Source: AP-15 sp963716115 | Lineage (GTDB): Bacteria > Pseudomonadota > Alphaproteobacteria > ATCC43930 > CGMCC-115725 | Direction of reading: 5' to 3' | Assembly: GCA_963716115.1 (NCBI GenBank) | Contig: CAVQSZ010000010.1 | Span: forward strand, 248,001-312,000 | DNA: 64,000 nucleotides | Part shown: positions 27,896-36,412 of the stretch, in pieces | Numbering within the stretch: position 1 is the first letter of the stretch | How the letters are laid out: each line of letters begins with the position of its first letter | Made by a program: the position numbers and the translations under genes | Notes under the pieces: model-generated | Databases searched by the model: none | What the model was told of the DNA's origin: nothing | Seen by the model: the letters and a program-made list of their open reading frames with translations, nothing else

Positions 27896-27911
27896 GCCGC
27901 CGAACGGCGGC
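27896..27911. promoter_or_regulatory. Small hairpin in the rpsO-pnp spacer
   Basis: GCCGCC-GAAC-GGCGGC forms a 6-bp GC stem in the 156-bp gap between rpsO and pnp. In E. coli this gap holds the RNase III hairpin used for pnp autoregulation. Whether this one plays that role cannot be told. No T-run follows, so it is not a typical terminator. Confidence 0.3.
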
Positions 27912-28000
27912 GGCCGCGCAGAACCGCGGACACTGCGCCGCGCGCCTCGGATCGCCGAGGCTGCGCGAGCGCCCGATGTTTTCGCAAAGGATGATCTCGA

Positions 28001-30133
28001 ATGTTCCAGATTTATCGCAAAGAGCTGATGTGGGGCGGTCGCCGCCTCGTCCTCGAGACCGGCAGGATCGCCCGGCAGGCCGATGGCGCGGTGCTCGCCT
28101 CGTATGGCGAGACTACGGTGCTGTGCACCGCGGTCGCGGCCAAGACCGGCAAGACCGGCCAGGATTTCTTCCCGCTGACGGTCAACTATCAGGAAAAGAC
28201 CTTCGCCGCCGGCAAGATCCCGGGCGGGTTCTTCAAACGCGAAGGGCGGCCTTCCGAGAAGGAGACGTTGGTCTCGCGGCTGATTGATCGGCCGATCCGG
28301 CCGCTGTTCGCGCCGGGCTTTCTCAATGAGACGCAAATCATCTGCACCGTGCTCAGCCACGACCTCGAAAACGATCCGGACATCGTGGCGCTGATCGGCG
28401 CCTCGGCGGCGCTGACGATCTCAGGGATACCGTTTCTCGGGCCGATCGGCGGAGCCCGGGTCGGCTATGTCGACGGTCATTACGTCCTCAACCCGACAGT
28501 CGGAGAGCTGCCGCGCAGCGAGCTCGATCTGGTCGTGGCCGGCACCGGCCAGGGCGTGCTGATGGTCGAATCCGAGGCGAAGGAGCTGCCCGAGGACGTG
28601 ATGCTGGGCGCGGTGGTTTTTGGCCACCGGGAGTTTCAGCCGGTGATCCAGGCGATCGTCGAGCTTGCCGAGACCTGCGCGCGCGACCCCTGGACGATGC
28701 CGCCGCCGCCGCCGGAGCTGGCGGCGGTCGAGGCGCGGCTGCGCGAGGCGGTCGGGCCGTCGATCGCGGCCGCCTATCGCGAGCAGGGCAAGCAGGACCG
28801 CAGCAACCGGCTCGACGCGGCGAAGGCGCAGACGGCCGAGCTGTTCGCCGACGAAGGCGAGCGGGCGACGGCTTTGAAGCTGTTCAAAAATGTCGAGAAG
28901 GAGATCGTCCGCGGCGCCGTTCTGCGCGGCGAGCGCCGCATCGACGGCCGCGACACCCGCACCGTCCGGCCGATCTCGTGCGAGGTCGGCATCCTGCCGC
29001 GCGCGCACGGCTCGGCGCTCTTCACCCGCGGCGAGACGCAGTCGGTGGCGGTGGCGACCTTGGGCACCGGCCAGGACGAGCAGATCATCGACGCGCTCGA
29101 AGGGGAATACCGGGAACGCTTCATGCTGCACTACAACTTTCCGCCGTATTCGACCGGCGAGGCGGGCAGAATGGGCTCGCCCGGCCGGCGCGAGATCGGG
29201 CACGGCAAGCTCGCCTGGCGCGCCGTGCGGCCGCTGCTGCCGACCAAGGAGAGCTTTCCCTATACGATCCGCGTCGTCTCCGAGATCACCGAGTCGAACG
29301 GCTCCTCGTCGATGGCGTCGGTCTGCGGCGCCTCGCTCGCGCTGATGGATGCGGGCGTGCCGCTGCCCCGCCCGATCGCCGGGATCGCCATGGGGCTGAT
29401 CAAGGAGCCCGAAGGCTTTGCGGTGCTGTCCGATATCCTGGGCGACGAGGATCATCTCGGCGACATGGACTTCAAGGTCGCCGGCACCGAGCGGGGCATC
29501 ACGGCGCTGCAGATGGACATCAAGATCACCTCGATCACCGAGGAGATCATGCGGATCGCGCTCGACCAGGCGCGCGAAGGCCGCATCCACATTCTCGGCG
29601 AGATGGCCCAGGCGCTGACCGGCGCGCGCGAGGAGGTCAGCGACAATGCGCCGCGGATCACCACCTTCTCGATCCCCCGCGACAAGATCCGCGAGGTCAT
29701 CGGCTCGGGCGGCAAGGTCATCCGTGAGATCACCGAAACGACGGGCGCCAAGATCGACATCGACGACGACGGCACGGTCAAGGTCGCGGCGGTCGACAGC
29801 GAGGCGGCGCGGGCCGCGATCGAATGGATCCGCGGGATCGTCGCCGAGCCCGAATTGGGCGCGATCTACAACGGCAAGGTGGTCAAGACCGTCGACTTCG
29901 GGGCCTTTGTCAATTTCCTCGGGTCGCGCGACGGGCTCGTCCACATCAGCGAGCTCGCGCCGCAGCGGGTCGGCAAGGTCGCCGACGTGGTCAAGCTCGG
30001 CGACACGGTCAAGGTCAAGGTGCTCGGCTTCGACGATCGCGGCAAGGTCAAGCTGAGCATGCGCCAGGTCGACCAGCAGACCGGCGAAGACCTCGGCGCG
30101 CGGCGCCCGGAGCCGGCGAAGGCGGCGCTCTGA
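28001..30133 (+). CDS. pnp: Polyribonucleotide nucleotidyltransferase (PNPase)
   Basis: A 710-residue phosphorolytic 3'-5' exoribonuclease, the core of the RNA degradosome. Two RNase PH domains flank a helical linker. The active second PH core shows GSALFTRGETQSVAVATLG, FPPYSTGEAGRMGSPGRREI and ILGDEDHLGDMDFKVAGTE. The KH domain (IREVIGSGGKVIREITE) and the S1 domain (GAIYNGKVVKTVDFGAFVNF) close the protein. AAAGGATGATCTCGA precedes the ATG. Position after rpsO is conserved in bacteria. Confidence 0.97.
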   Translation: MFQIYRKELMWGGRRLVLETGRIARQADGAVLASYGETTVLCTAVAAKTGKTGQDFFPLTVNYQEKTFAAGKIPGGFFKREGRPSEKETLVSRLIDRPIRPLFAPGFLNETQIICTVLSHDLENDPDIVALIGASAALTISGIPFLGPIGGARVGYVDGHYVLNPTVGELPRSELDLVVAGTGQGVLMVESEAKELPEDVMLGAVVFGHREFQPVIQAIVELAETCARDPWTMPPPPPELAAVEARLREAVGPSIAAAYREQGKQDRSNRLDAAKAQTAELFADEGERATALKLFKNVEKEIVRGAVLRGERRIDGRDTRTVRPISCEVGILPRAHGSALFTRGETQSVAVATLGTGQDEQIIDALEGEYRERFMLHYNFPPYSTGEAGRMGSPGRREIGHGKLAWRAVRPLLPTKESFPYTIRVVSEITESNGSSSMASVCGASLALMDAGVPLPRPIAGIAMGLIKEPEGFAVLSDILGDEDHLGDMDFKVAGTERGITALQMDIKITSITEEIMRIALDQAREGRIHILGEMAQALTGAREEVSDNAPRITTFSIPRDKIREVIGSGGKVIREITETTGAKIDIDDDGTVKVAAVDSEAARAAIEWIRGIVAEPELGAIYNGKVVKTVDFGAFVNFLGSRDGLVHISELAPQRVGKVADVVKLGDTVKVKVLGFDDRGKVKLSMRQVDQQTGEDLGARRPEPAKAAL

Positions 30134-30942
30134 GGGTTCTCGGCGCCGGGCGGGACGGCCAGGCTCTTCCCGCCGCAATTGCCGTTCCACCGGTGATCGG
30201 GCACCGCGGCGCCAAGGGCTGCGCCCCCGAAAACACGCTTGCCGGGTTGCGCAAGGCCAAGACGCTTGGTTGCCGGTGGGTCGAGTTCGATGTTCGCCTG
30301 ACCGCCGACAGCCGTCTGATCCTGCGTCACGACGACCGGCTGTCCGGCACGACCGACGGCCGCGGCAAGGCCAGCGCGCTGCCGCTCGCGGCGATCCGCC
30401 GCTGTGACGCCGGGATCCGGTTCGGCCCGGCCTTCGCCGGCGAGGGGGTGCCGACGCTTGAAGAGGCGGTGGCGGTTCTGGCTGAGCTCGGCCTCGGCGC
30501 CAATGTGGAATTGAAGGCCGAGGACGGCCGCGAGGCCGAGACCGCCCGCCTTGCCGTCGACATCCTCGACCGGCTTTGGCCGGTGCGGCTGCCGCCGCCC
30601 CTGGTCTCGAGCTTTCGCCACGAGACCCTCGCGGTCGCCCGCGACCTCGCCCCCCGATTTCCCCGTGGCGCGCTCTTCCGAACCCTCCCCAAAGGCTGGC
30701 GCGCCACCGTCGAGCGGCTCGGCTGCGCCACGGTCAATGTGTCGGAGCGCGGTCTTCGCGCGGGCGTCGTCGGCGAAATCCGCGATGCGGGATATGATTG
30801 CCTCGTCTATACCGTCAATGATGCCGCGCACGCGCAGCAGCTGTTCGATTGGGGGGTGGCTTCCGTGTTCTCGGATGTACCCCATATCATCCTCGCCGGG
30901 GCGAGATCGGCCCGCATGACGCGCCAGGGGGGCCAAGGGTGA
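30130..30942 (+). CDS. Glycerophosphodiester phosphodiesterase family protein
   Basis: A TIM-barrel GDPD enzyme, about 250-270 residues, hydrolysing glycerophosphodiesters to glycerol-3-phosphate and an alcohol. The catalytic and metal residues are visible: IGHRGAKGCAPENTLAG (catalytic His and Glu), EFDVRLTADSRLILRHDD (Glu, Asp and second His), NVELKAED and the late VYTVND. There is no signal peptide, so the enzyme is cytoplasmic. The start is uncertain: no ATG precedes the conserved His, so CTG 30130 (overlapping the pnp stop), ATT 30178 or GTG 30193 are the options. The end overlaps the next gene by 4 bp (GTGA). Confidence 0.82.
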   Translation: MRVLGAGRDGQALPAAIAVPPVIGHRGAKGCAPENTLAGLRKAKTLGCRWVEFDVRLTADSRLILRHDDRLSGTTDGRGKASALPLAAIRRCDAGIRFGPAFAGEGVPTLEEAVAVLAELGLGANVELKAEDGREAETARLAVDILDRLWPVRLPPPLVSSFRHETLAVARDLAPRFPRGALFRTLPKGWRATVERLGCATVNVSERGLRAGVVGEIRDAGYDCLVYTVNDAAHAQQLFDWGVASVFSDVPHIILAGARSARMTRQGGQG

Positions 30943-32336
30943 AACCGCTCAATCCGCTCGTGATCTCGGGCCGTGAGGTGCTGCCGCTGGTCGAAGGCGG
31001 CAAGGGGATCTCGGTCTCCAACGGCGAGAGCTCCGGGGCGTGGGCCGCCACCGGCGGGGTCGGCACGTTCTCCGGGGTCAACGCCGACAGCTACAACGAG
31101 GCCGGCCAGTCGATCCCGCAGCTCTATTACGGTCGGACCCGGCGCGAGCGCCACGAGGAGCTGGTCGCCTACGCGATCGCCGGCGGCATCCAGCAGGCGC
31201 GCGTCGCCCATGAGCGCGGCAACGGCGAAGGCCGCATCCACATGAACGTGCTGTGGGAGATGGCGGCGGCCGAGCGCGTCCTGCACGGGGTGTTGGAAGG
31301 GGCCAAGGGCCTGATCCACGGCGTCACCTGCGGGGCCGGCATGCCCTACAAGATCGCCGAGATCTGCGCCAGCTATGGCGTGCATTATTACCCGATCGTC
31401 TCGTCGGCCCGCGCCTTCAGGGCCTTGTGGAAGCGCGCCTATCACAAATTCTGCGATTGGCTGGGCGGCGTCGTCTATGAGGATCCCTGGCTCGCCGGCG
31501 GCCATAACGGGCTCTCCAACAGCGAGGATCCGCTGCGTCCGGAGCCTCCCTACCCGCGCGTGCGCGAGCTGCGCAGCCTGATGGCCGATTTCGGGCTCGC
31601 GACAACGCCGATCTTCATGGCCGGCGGCTTGTGGTATCTGCGCGAATGGGCCGATTGGATCGACAATCCGGAGCTCGGCCCGGTCGCCTTTCAATTCGGC
31701 ACCCGGCCTCTGGTTACCCAGGAAAGCCCAATCTCGGGCGTATGGAAGCAGAAGCTGCTGAGGCTCGCCGAAGGCGAGGTGTATCTGAACCACTTCAGCC
31801 CGACCGGGTTTTACTCCTCGGCGGTGCGCAATGGCTTCCTGAACGAGCTGCAGCAGCGCTCCGAGCGCCAGGTCGCCTACGCCATCGAGCCGGTCGGCGA
31901 GCATGTCGCCCCGTTTCAGGTCGGGGCGCGCGGCCGCACCGTCTATCTGACCGCGCACGACAGGAAATCGGCGCAGGGCTGGGTCGCCGCCGGCTTCGGC
32001 GAAGCCTTGCGCACTCCCGATGCGACGCTGATCTTCGTCACCCCGGAAAAGTCGGTCGAGATCCGCACCGACCAGATCGGCTGCATGGGTTGCCTCAGCG
32101 CCTGCCAGTTCTCTAACTGGGCGCAGAACGACGCGCGCACCACCGGCCGCAAAGCCGACCCGCGCAGCTTTTGCATCCAAAAGACCTTGCAGGCGATCCG
32201 GCACTCGGACGATGTCGAGTTTCAGCTGATGTTCGCCGGGCACAACGCCTATCGCTTCGCTTCCGACCCGTTCTACGCCAACGGCTATGTGCCGACCGTG
32301 CGCGAGCTGGTCGAGCGCCTGCAGACCGGCGATTGA
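30939..32336 (+). CDS. Nitronate monooxygenase family flavoprotein with C-terminal Cys cluster
   Basis: A 465-residue protein of the 2-nitropropane dioxygenase/FMN-dependent family, which oxidises alkyl nitronates or acts as an enoyl reductase-like flavoenzyme. ISGREVLPLVEGGKGISVSN opens the barrel, with GVTCGAGMPYKIAEI, MAGGLWYLREWADW and FGTRPLVTQESP further in. The barrel takes about 340 residues; the rest is an unusual extension with IGCMGCLSACQFSNW (Cys382, Cys385, Cys389) and SFCIQK, which could bind a metal or an Fe-S cluster. GTG 30939 overlaps the GDPD stop and follows a GGGGGG patch. Confidence 0.75.
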   Translation: MKPLNPLVISGREVLPLVEGGKGISVSNGESSGAWAATGGVGTFSGVNADSYNEAGQSIPQLYYGRTRRERHEELVAYAIAGGIQQARVAHERGNGEGRIHMNVLWEMAAAERVLHGVLEGAKGLIHGVTCGAGMPYKIAEICASYGVHYYPIVSSARAFRALWKRAYHKFCDWLGGVVYEDPWLAGGHNGLSNSEDPLRPEPPYPRVRELRSLMADFGLATTPIFMAGGLWYLREWADWIDNPELGPVAFQFGTRPLVTQESPISGVWKQKLLRLAEGEVYLNHFSPTGFYSSAVRNGFLNELQQRSERQVAYAIEPVGEHVAPFQVGARGRTVYLTAHDRKSAQGWVAAGFGEALRTPDATLIFVTPEKSVEIRTDQIGCMGCLSACQFSNWAQNDARTTGRKADPRSFCIQKTLQAIRHSDDVEFQLMFAGHNAYRFASDPFYANGYVPTVRELVERLQTGD

Positions 32337-32402
32337 GGCGGCTCTTGCAGGGCGCGCCGATCGGCAGTACCTGATAGGCAATCGAATTTTGGGAGATCCT
32401 CG

Positions 32403-33008
32403 ATGACCGATAGAAATTCCGACGCTCCGGCGGCCCCGGCCGCGGCGGTGAGCCCGTCGGGCATCAACCATCTGGTGCTGAACGTGCGCGACATCGAGGA
32501 GTCGCACCGGTTCTGGACCGAGATCGTCGGCTTCAAGCAGGTCGGCGAGCTGCGCCCGCGCGAAGGCCGCCAGACGCCGCCCAAGATGCGATTCTACAGC
32601 GCCGTCAACGACGGCCAGCTGACCCACCACACGGTCGCCCTGGTCGAGAGCCCGAACCTGCCGCCGCCGGCCGATTGGGTGCTGTCCAACAGCGAGGTCG
32701 CGATCAACCATGTGGCGCTGACCATGCCGAGCCGCGAGGCATGGCAACAGCAGCTCGCCTTCCTGCAGAGCCGCGGCGTCAAGTTCAACTGGCGCGTCAA
32801 CCATGGTGTCACGCACAGCGTCTACATCAACGACCCGAACGGCTATGGCGTCGAGTTCCTCTACGAAATGCCGCGCGAGATGTGGGAAAATGACATCGAC
32901 GGCGCCATCAACTGGCTCGAAAACCTGCCGAGCGAAGGGCCCGAAGCGCTGCTCGACCGCACCGACACCCCGAGCTTCGGCCGTAAAGAAGCCGTTCCCG
33001 CTGAATAG
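32403..33008 (+). CDS. VOC-family dioxygenase-like protein
   Basis: A 201-residue vicinal-oxygen-chelate protein similar to extradiol (catechol 2,3-) dioxygenases. Both beta-alpha-beta modules are visible. Metal ligands are His in INHLVLNVRDIEESHRFW and AINHVALTMPS, and Glu in YGVEFLYEMP; HTVALVES lies between them. The first 20 residues are an Ala/Pro-rich tail. The substrate is unknown. GGGAGATCCTCG precedes the ATG. Confidence 0.8.
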   Translation: MTDRNSDAPAAPAAAVSPSGINHLVLNVRDIEESHRFWTEIVGFKQVGELRPREGRQTPPKMRFYSAVNDGQLTHHTVALVESPNLPPPADWVLSNSEVAINHVALTMPSREAWQQQLAFLQSRGVKFNWRVNHGVTHSVYINDPNGYGVEFLYEMPREMWENDIDGAINWLENLPSEGPEALLDRTDTPSFGRKEAVPAE

Positions 33009-33015
33009 GCGTGTC

Positions 33016-33045
33016 GTCGCTCTCTCCGTTCGCGGGGAGAGCGAC
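33016..33045. terminator. Bidirectional terminator-like hairpin
   Basis: GTCGCTCTCTCC pairs with GGGGAGAGCGAC (one G-U pair) around a 6-nt loop. It lies 7 bp behind the VOC gene and 19 bp from the end of the convergent coiled-coil gene. There is no T-run, so it could equally be a repeat. Confidence 0.5.
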
Positions 33046-33064
33046 GGTCACGCGAAAGGCGCGG

Positions 33065-33457
33065 TCACCGCAGGAACAGCTTGAGCAGCACCCCCAGCAG
33101 CAGGGCGGTGATCAGGCCGAGCTGCCATTGCAGGAACGTCAAGCGCGCATTGAGCTTGTCGACTGCAGCGTCGAGATTGCGCTTTGCCGTTGCCGCCACC
33201 CCTTCGAGATCGCGCTTTGCCGTTGCCGCCACCCCTTCGAGATCGCGCTTCGCTGCACCGAACGCGGCTTCGAGATCGCGCTTCCACATAGCTGCCGCTG
33301 CTTCGATATCGCGGCGCAGAGCCTCGATATCGCGCTTCTCGGCGATCTCTCCGGTGAAGGCGTCGGCCAGCGCCCCGGCCGTGGCTTCGGCCTGCGCGCC
33401 CGGCATGCCGGCTTCGCGCAGGGAACGGGCCAGCTTCAAGGTATCGAAAACCGCCAA
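33065..33457 (-). CDS. Coiled-coil membrane protein (DUF1640-like) with tandem 11-residue repeats
   Basis: A 130-residue protein opening with MAVFDTLKLARSLREAGMPG, nearly the signature of the gene at 5569-5823. The middle (about residues 40-105) is a charged coiled coil built on 11-residue units of the form KRDLEGVAATA, present several times in degenerate form and twice exactly. The C-terminus has a membrane segment (FLQWQLGLITALLLGVLLKL). It should be a tail-anchored protein. The family includes CCDC90-type proteins of mitochondria, but no bacterial function is established. Confidence 0.65.
   Translation of the reverse strand: MAVFDTLKLARSLREAGMPGAQAEATAGALADAFTGEIAEKRDIEALRRDIEAAAAMWKRDLEAAFGAAKRDLEGVAATAKRDLEGVAATAKRNLDAAVDKLNARLTFLQWQLGLITALLLGVLLKLFLR
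33181..33246. repeat. Exact 33-bp tandem duplication
   Basis: Two identical 33-bp units (33181-33213 and 33214-33246) lie inside the coiled-coil gene. They keep the frame and add one 11-residue unit. Diverged copies flank them on both sides. Confidence 0.85.
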
Positions 33458-33500
33458 GATGGTTGAACTTTCCGTGTATCGTGCAAGCCGGATCAGGCGG

Positions 33501-34586
33501 TCATCGAAGTTCTTCGCCCGGTTTCAGCACGCCGCGGCGGATCTGGTCGCGCTCGATCGATTCGAAGAGGGCGCGGAAATTGCCCTCGCCAAACCCGTCA
33601 TTGCCCTTGCGCTGGATGATCTCGAAAAAGATCGGGCCGATCACGGTCTCGGTGAAGATCTGCAGCAGCAACCCCTGGCCGGCGGCCGGGGCGCCGTCGA
33701 TCAGGATGCGGTCGCGCTTGAGGCGGGCGAGGTCCTCGCCGTGCCCCGGCACCCGCGCATCGACCGCCTCGTAATAGGTGTCGGGCGCCGTCATCAGCGA
33801 GATCGCCCGCGTCGCCAGCGCCTCGACGGTGGTGTAGATATCGGACGCGGCGAGCGCGATGTGCTGGATGCCTTCGCCATGGTAGGCGGCGAGATACTCG
33901 GCGATCTGCGACTTGTCGTCGGCGCTCTCGTTGATCGGGATCCGGATCTTCCCGTCCGGGCTGGTCATCGCCTTTGACCGCAGCCCGGTCAATTTGCCCT
34001 CGATGTCGAAATAGCGGATCTCGCGGAAATTGAACAGCCGCTCGTAGAACTCGGCCCAAAGCGCCATCCGGCCGCGATGCACGTTGTGAGTCAGGTGGTC
34101 GATGCCGGTCAGGCCAACCGTCGGCGCCGCCGCCCCGGCCGCGAGCGGGACGAAGTCGACATCGTAGATCGTACGCTCGCCGTAGCGATCGACGAGATAG
34201 ATCAGGCTGCCGCCGATCCCCTCGATCGCCGGGATGTTGAGCTCCATCGGCCCGACCTTGCCGTGCACCGGCCTCGCCCCGAGGGCCACCGCGCGGTCAT
34301 GGGCCTTGGCCGCGTCGTCGACGCGAAAGGCGATCGCGCACACCGACGGTCCGTGCAGCCGGGCGAAGGCCTGTGCGAAGCTCTCGGGCTCGGCGTTGAG
34401 AATGAAATTACAGTCGCCCTGCTTATACAGGGTGACATTCTTCGAGCGATGGCGCGCCGCAGCGACAAAGCCCATCCGCTCGAAGAGGACGGCGAGCGCC
34501 TGCGGATCGGGCCCGGTGTATTCGACGAACTCGAACCCGTCCGTCCCCATCGGGTTGTCCCACAGGTCGCGTCGCGCCGCCGACAT
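33501..34586 (-). CDS. hpd: 4-hydroxyphenylpyruvate dioxygenase
   Basis: Converts 4-hydroxyphenylpyruvate to homogentisate in tyrosine breakdown. The 361 residues form two VOC-type domains. Iron ligands are His in GIDHLTHNVHRG, His in GIQHIALAASD and Glu in GPIFFEIIQRKG; the C-terminal GFGEGNFRALFESIERDQ is the family hallmark. ATG 34586 is chosen for GGAGG nearby; the open frame upstream to 34649 has no family similarity. No homogentisate dioxygenase is in the window. The VOC gene close by is a distant relative by fold only. Confidence 0.93.
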   Translation of the reverse strand: MSAARRDLWDNPMGTDGFEFVEYTGPDPQALAVLFERMGFVAAARHRSKNVTLYKQGDCNFILNAEPESFAQAFARLHGPSVCAIAFRVDDAAKAHDRAVALGARPVHGKVGPMELNIPAIEGIGGSLIYLVDRYGERTIYDVDFVPLAAGAAAPTVGLTGIDHLTHNVHRGRMALWAEFYERLFNFREIRYFDIEGKLTGLRSKAMTSPDGKIRIPINESADDKSQIAEYLAAYHGEGIQHIALAASDIYTTVEALATRAISLMTAPDTYYEAVDARVPGHGEDLARLKRDRILIDGAPAAGQGLLLQIFTETVIGPIFFEIIQRKGNDGFGEGNFRALFESIERDQIRRGVLKPGEELR

Positions 34587-34679
34587 TCGACGCCTCCAGT
34601 CACCCTCGCCTCGATGTGATATGGGGCCGGGCGCCGTCATTGCGAGCACGGCGCCAGAGCGGGCGATACGGCGAGGCCC

Positions 34680-35810
34680 TCAGATGCAGTAGGTCCGGAT
34701 CGGCGCGAAGCCGTTGAAGCCGACCGAGGCGTAGCTCGCGGTATAGGCGCCGGCCGACAGGATCTCGACCTTGTCGCCGACCTCGAGCCCGAGCGGCAAC
34801 CGATATTCGGTCTTCTCGTAGAGGATGTCGGCGCTGTCGCAGGTCGGCCCGGCGAGGATCACCGGGCCGCAATCCCCGCCGCGTCCCGGGGTGGCGATCC
34901 GGTACTTGATGCTCTCGTCCATCGTCTCGGCGAGACCATTGAACTTGCCGACGTCGAGATAGACCCAGCGACGGTCGTCGCCGCAGCCCTTTTGCGCGAT
35001 CAGCACGACCTCGCTTTGGATGACGCCGGCGTCGCCGACCAGCGAGCGGCCCGGCTCGATGACGATTTCGGGCAGATCGTTGCCGAAATGCCGGGTGATC
35101 GCCGCCATCACCGCGCGGGCATAGCCGTCGATCGCCGGCACCTCGGTGATGTAGCGCGCCGGGAAGCCGCCGCCGATATTGACCATGCGCAGGTTGATGT
35201 CGGCCTCGGCGAGCAGCGAGAACATGCGCGCGGCGGCGCCGACTGCGCCGTCCCACTGGCCGAGATCGGTCTGCTGCGAGCCGACATGGAAGGAGACGCC
35301 ATAAGGGTCGAGCCCCAATTCGCGCGCCTTGCGCAGCAGCAGCGCCGCCATTTCGGGGGTGCAGCCGAACTTGCGCGAGAGCGGCCACTCGGCCCCCTCG
35401 CAGGCGACGAGGATGCGGCAGAAGACCCGCGCCCCGGGTGCGGCGCGCGCCAATTTGCCGAGCTCGTGCTCGCTGTCGAAGGCGAACATGCGCAGCCCCG
35501 CCCCATAGGCGAAGGCGATGTCTCTTTCCTTCTTGATCGTATTGCCGAAAGACAACCGATCGGGCGCAACATTGTTGGCGAGGCAGAGCTCGATCTCGCC
35601 GCGGCTGGCGACATCGAAATTGGAGCCTTGGCGCTCCAGCATCGCGACGATTTCTGCGGCAGGGTTCGCCTTGACTGCGTAATAAATGCGGGCAAGCGGC
35701 AGGCAGCGGCGCAAGGTTTCGTACGCTTCGCCGATCACGTCGAGGTCGACGACGAGGCACGGGGTTTCCGGGGAGCGCTCGGCAAGAAAGCGGGCGATCC
35801 GCTCATTCAT
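34680..35810 (-). CDS. Ornithine/lysine-type PLP decarboxylase (fold III)
   Basis: A 376-residue decarboxylase of the eukaryotic-ODC/alanine-racemase-like fold that makes putrescine from ornithine, or cadaverine from lysine. Seen are PLP Lys in YYAVKANPA near residue 46, SFGNTIKKERDI, SFHVGSQQTDLGQW, NIGGGFPARY, EPGRSLVGDAG and the active Cys in AGPTCDSADILYEK. SYASVGFNGF and a short PIRTYCI tail close the protein. I chose ATG 35810 (MNERIARFLAE); ATG 35822 is also possible. A long leader with a small ORF and alternative hairpins precedes the gene, so post-transcriptional control is likely. A speF-type leader RNA is known before such genes in alphaproteobacteria. Confidence 0.88.
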   Translation of the reverse strand: MNERIARFLAERSPETPCLVVDLDVIGEAYETLRRCLPLARIYYAVKANPAAEIVAMLERQGSNFDVASRGEIELCLANNVAPDRLSFGNTIKKERDIAFAYGAGLRMFAFDSEHELGKLARAAPGARVFCRILVACEGAEWPLSRKFGCTPEMAALLLRKARELGLDPYGVSFHVGSQQTDLGQWDGAVGAAARMFSLLAEADINLRMVNIGGGFPARYITEVPAIDGYARAVMAAITRHFGNDLPEIVIEPGRSLVGDAGVIQSEVVLIAQKGCGDDRRWVYLDVGKFNGLAETMDESIKYRIATPGRGGDCGPVILAGPTCDSADILYEKTEYRLPLGLEVGDKVEILSAGAYTASYASVGFNGFAPIRTYCI

Positions 35811-35934
35811 GATGGGGGTCATCCTTCGGGCAAGGCGGCTGAGCATCGATGGCGTCGCGATCGGACCGGCTTGCGACCGCGCAGCCGGCGAGGCAGCCGG
35901 CAGGCGCGGGTTCGGCCGAAGGCGAGCCAAACTA

Positions 35935-35967
35935 AAGAATCGGCCGTCTTCTTAAGGCAGGCGGCCG
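35935..35967 (-). promoter_or_regulatory. Two mutually exclusive hairpins in the decarboxylase leader
   Basis: Arms CGGCCG at 35941-35946 and 35962-35967 can pair with each other. AAGAA at 35935-35939 can instead pair with TTCTT at 35949-35953, which lies inside the first hairpin. Only one can form at a time, as in attenuators. They lie just downstream of a small leader ORF in the direction of transcription. Confidence 0.4.
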
Positions 35968-35979
35968 CTTACTGATGGC

Positions 35980-36090
35980 TCAGCTTAAACTGCTCGGATC
36001 GATGACCCGGCTGCCCCGCCCGCGCAGACGCGTGCCCCGAAGGTTGGCGTCAGGGCAGGGCACCACGCCCCTCAGTCGGATAGCAACCAT
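35980..36090 (-). CDS. Candidate 36-residue Arg-rich leader peptide
   Basis: A short frame upstream of the decarboxylase gene: ATG at 36090, stop TGA at 35980, seven arginines among 36 residues (MVAIRLRGVV at the start). A strong ribosome-binding site (GGGAGGACGGT) lies directly before the ATG, stronger than that of the main gene. In enterobacteria the speF decarboxylase gene is controlled by a 34-residue leader peptide that senses ornithine. This one has no visible sequence similarity to it, so the analogy rests on position, size and composition. Confidence 0.4.
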   Translation of the reverse strand: MVAIRLRGVVPCPDANLRGTRLRGRGSRVIDPSSLS

Positions 36091-36412
36091 ACCGTCCTCC
36101 CTCTCGGGACCGGCGCCGGGGCCGGGCTACCAAAAAGGACGCGTTACGTCGTTGCATAACCACCATGGGCCATAGGCACGTGCGAGTGCGTCGAGGAGCG
36201 GATAGATACGCTCATCTTTCGGGAACGCAAGCGGGATTGCGCGAAAAATTGCCGCGGTTTGGAGACTGATGAGGGTTCAGGCGATGGCTTCGGCGCTCGG
36301 CGCCGCGCCGCTCGCCGCGGTGATCGTCCCGGCCTGCTCCGAAGCTGCCTTCAAGGCGCCCAAACGGCGCCGCGACGCCCCACGCAGGCCAAGGGCCGGG
36401 CGCGCTCCCGCC
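36091..36412. other. Intergenic leader/promoter region, no gene seen
   Basis: Probably the upstream part of the decarboxylase leader and its promoter. It is less GC-rich near 36130-36260, with runs such as CAAAAAGG and GAAAAATT. Plus-strand open frames here are Arg-rich and unlike real proteins. I could not fix a promoter. Confidence 0.3.

Noticed and set aside
33181..33246. Tandem 33-bp repeat as a CRISPR or minisatellite
   Set aside because: Only two exact units without spacers, in frame inside a coiled-coil gene.
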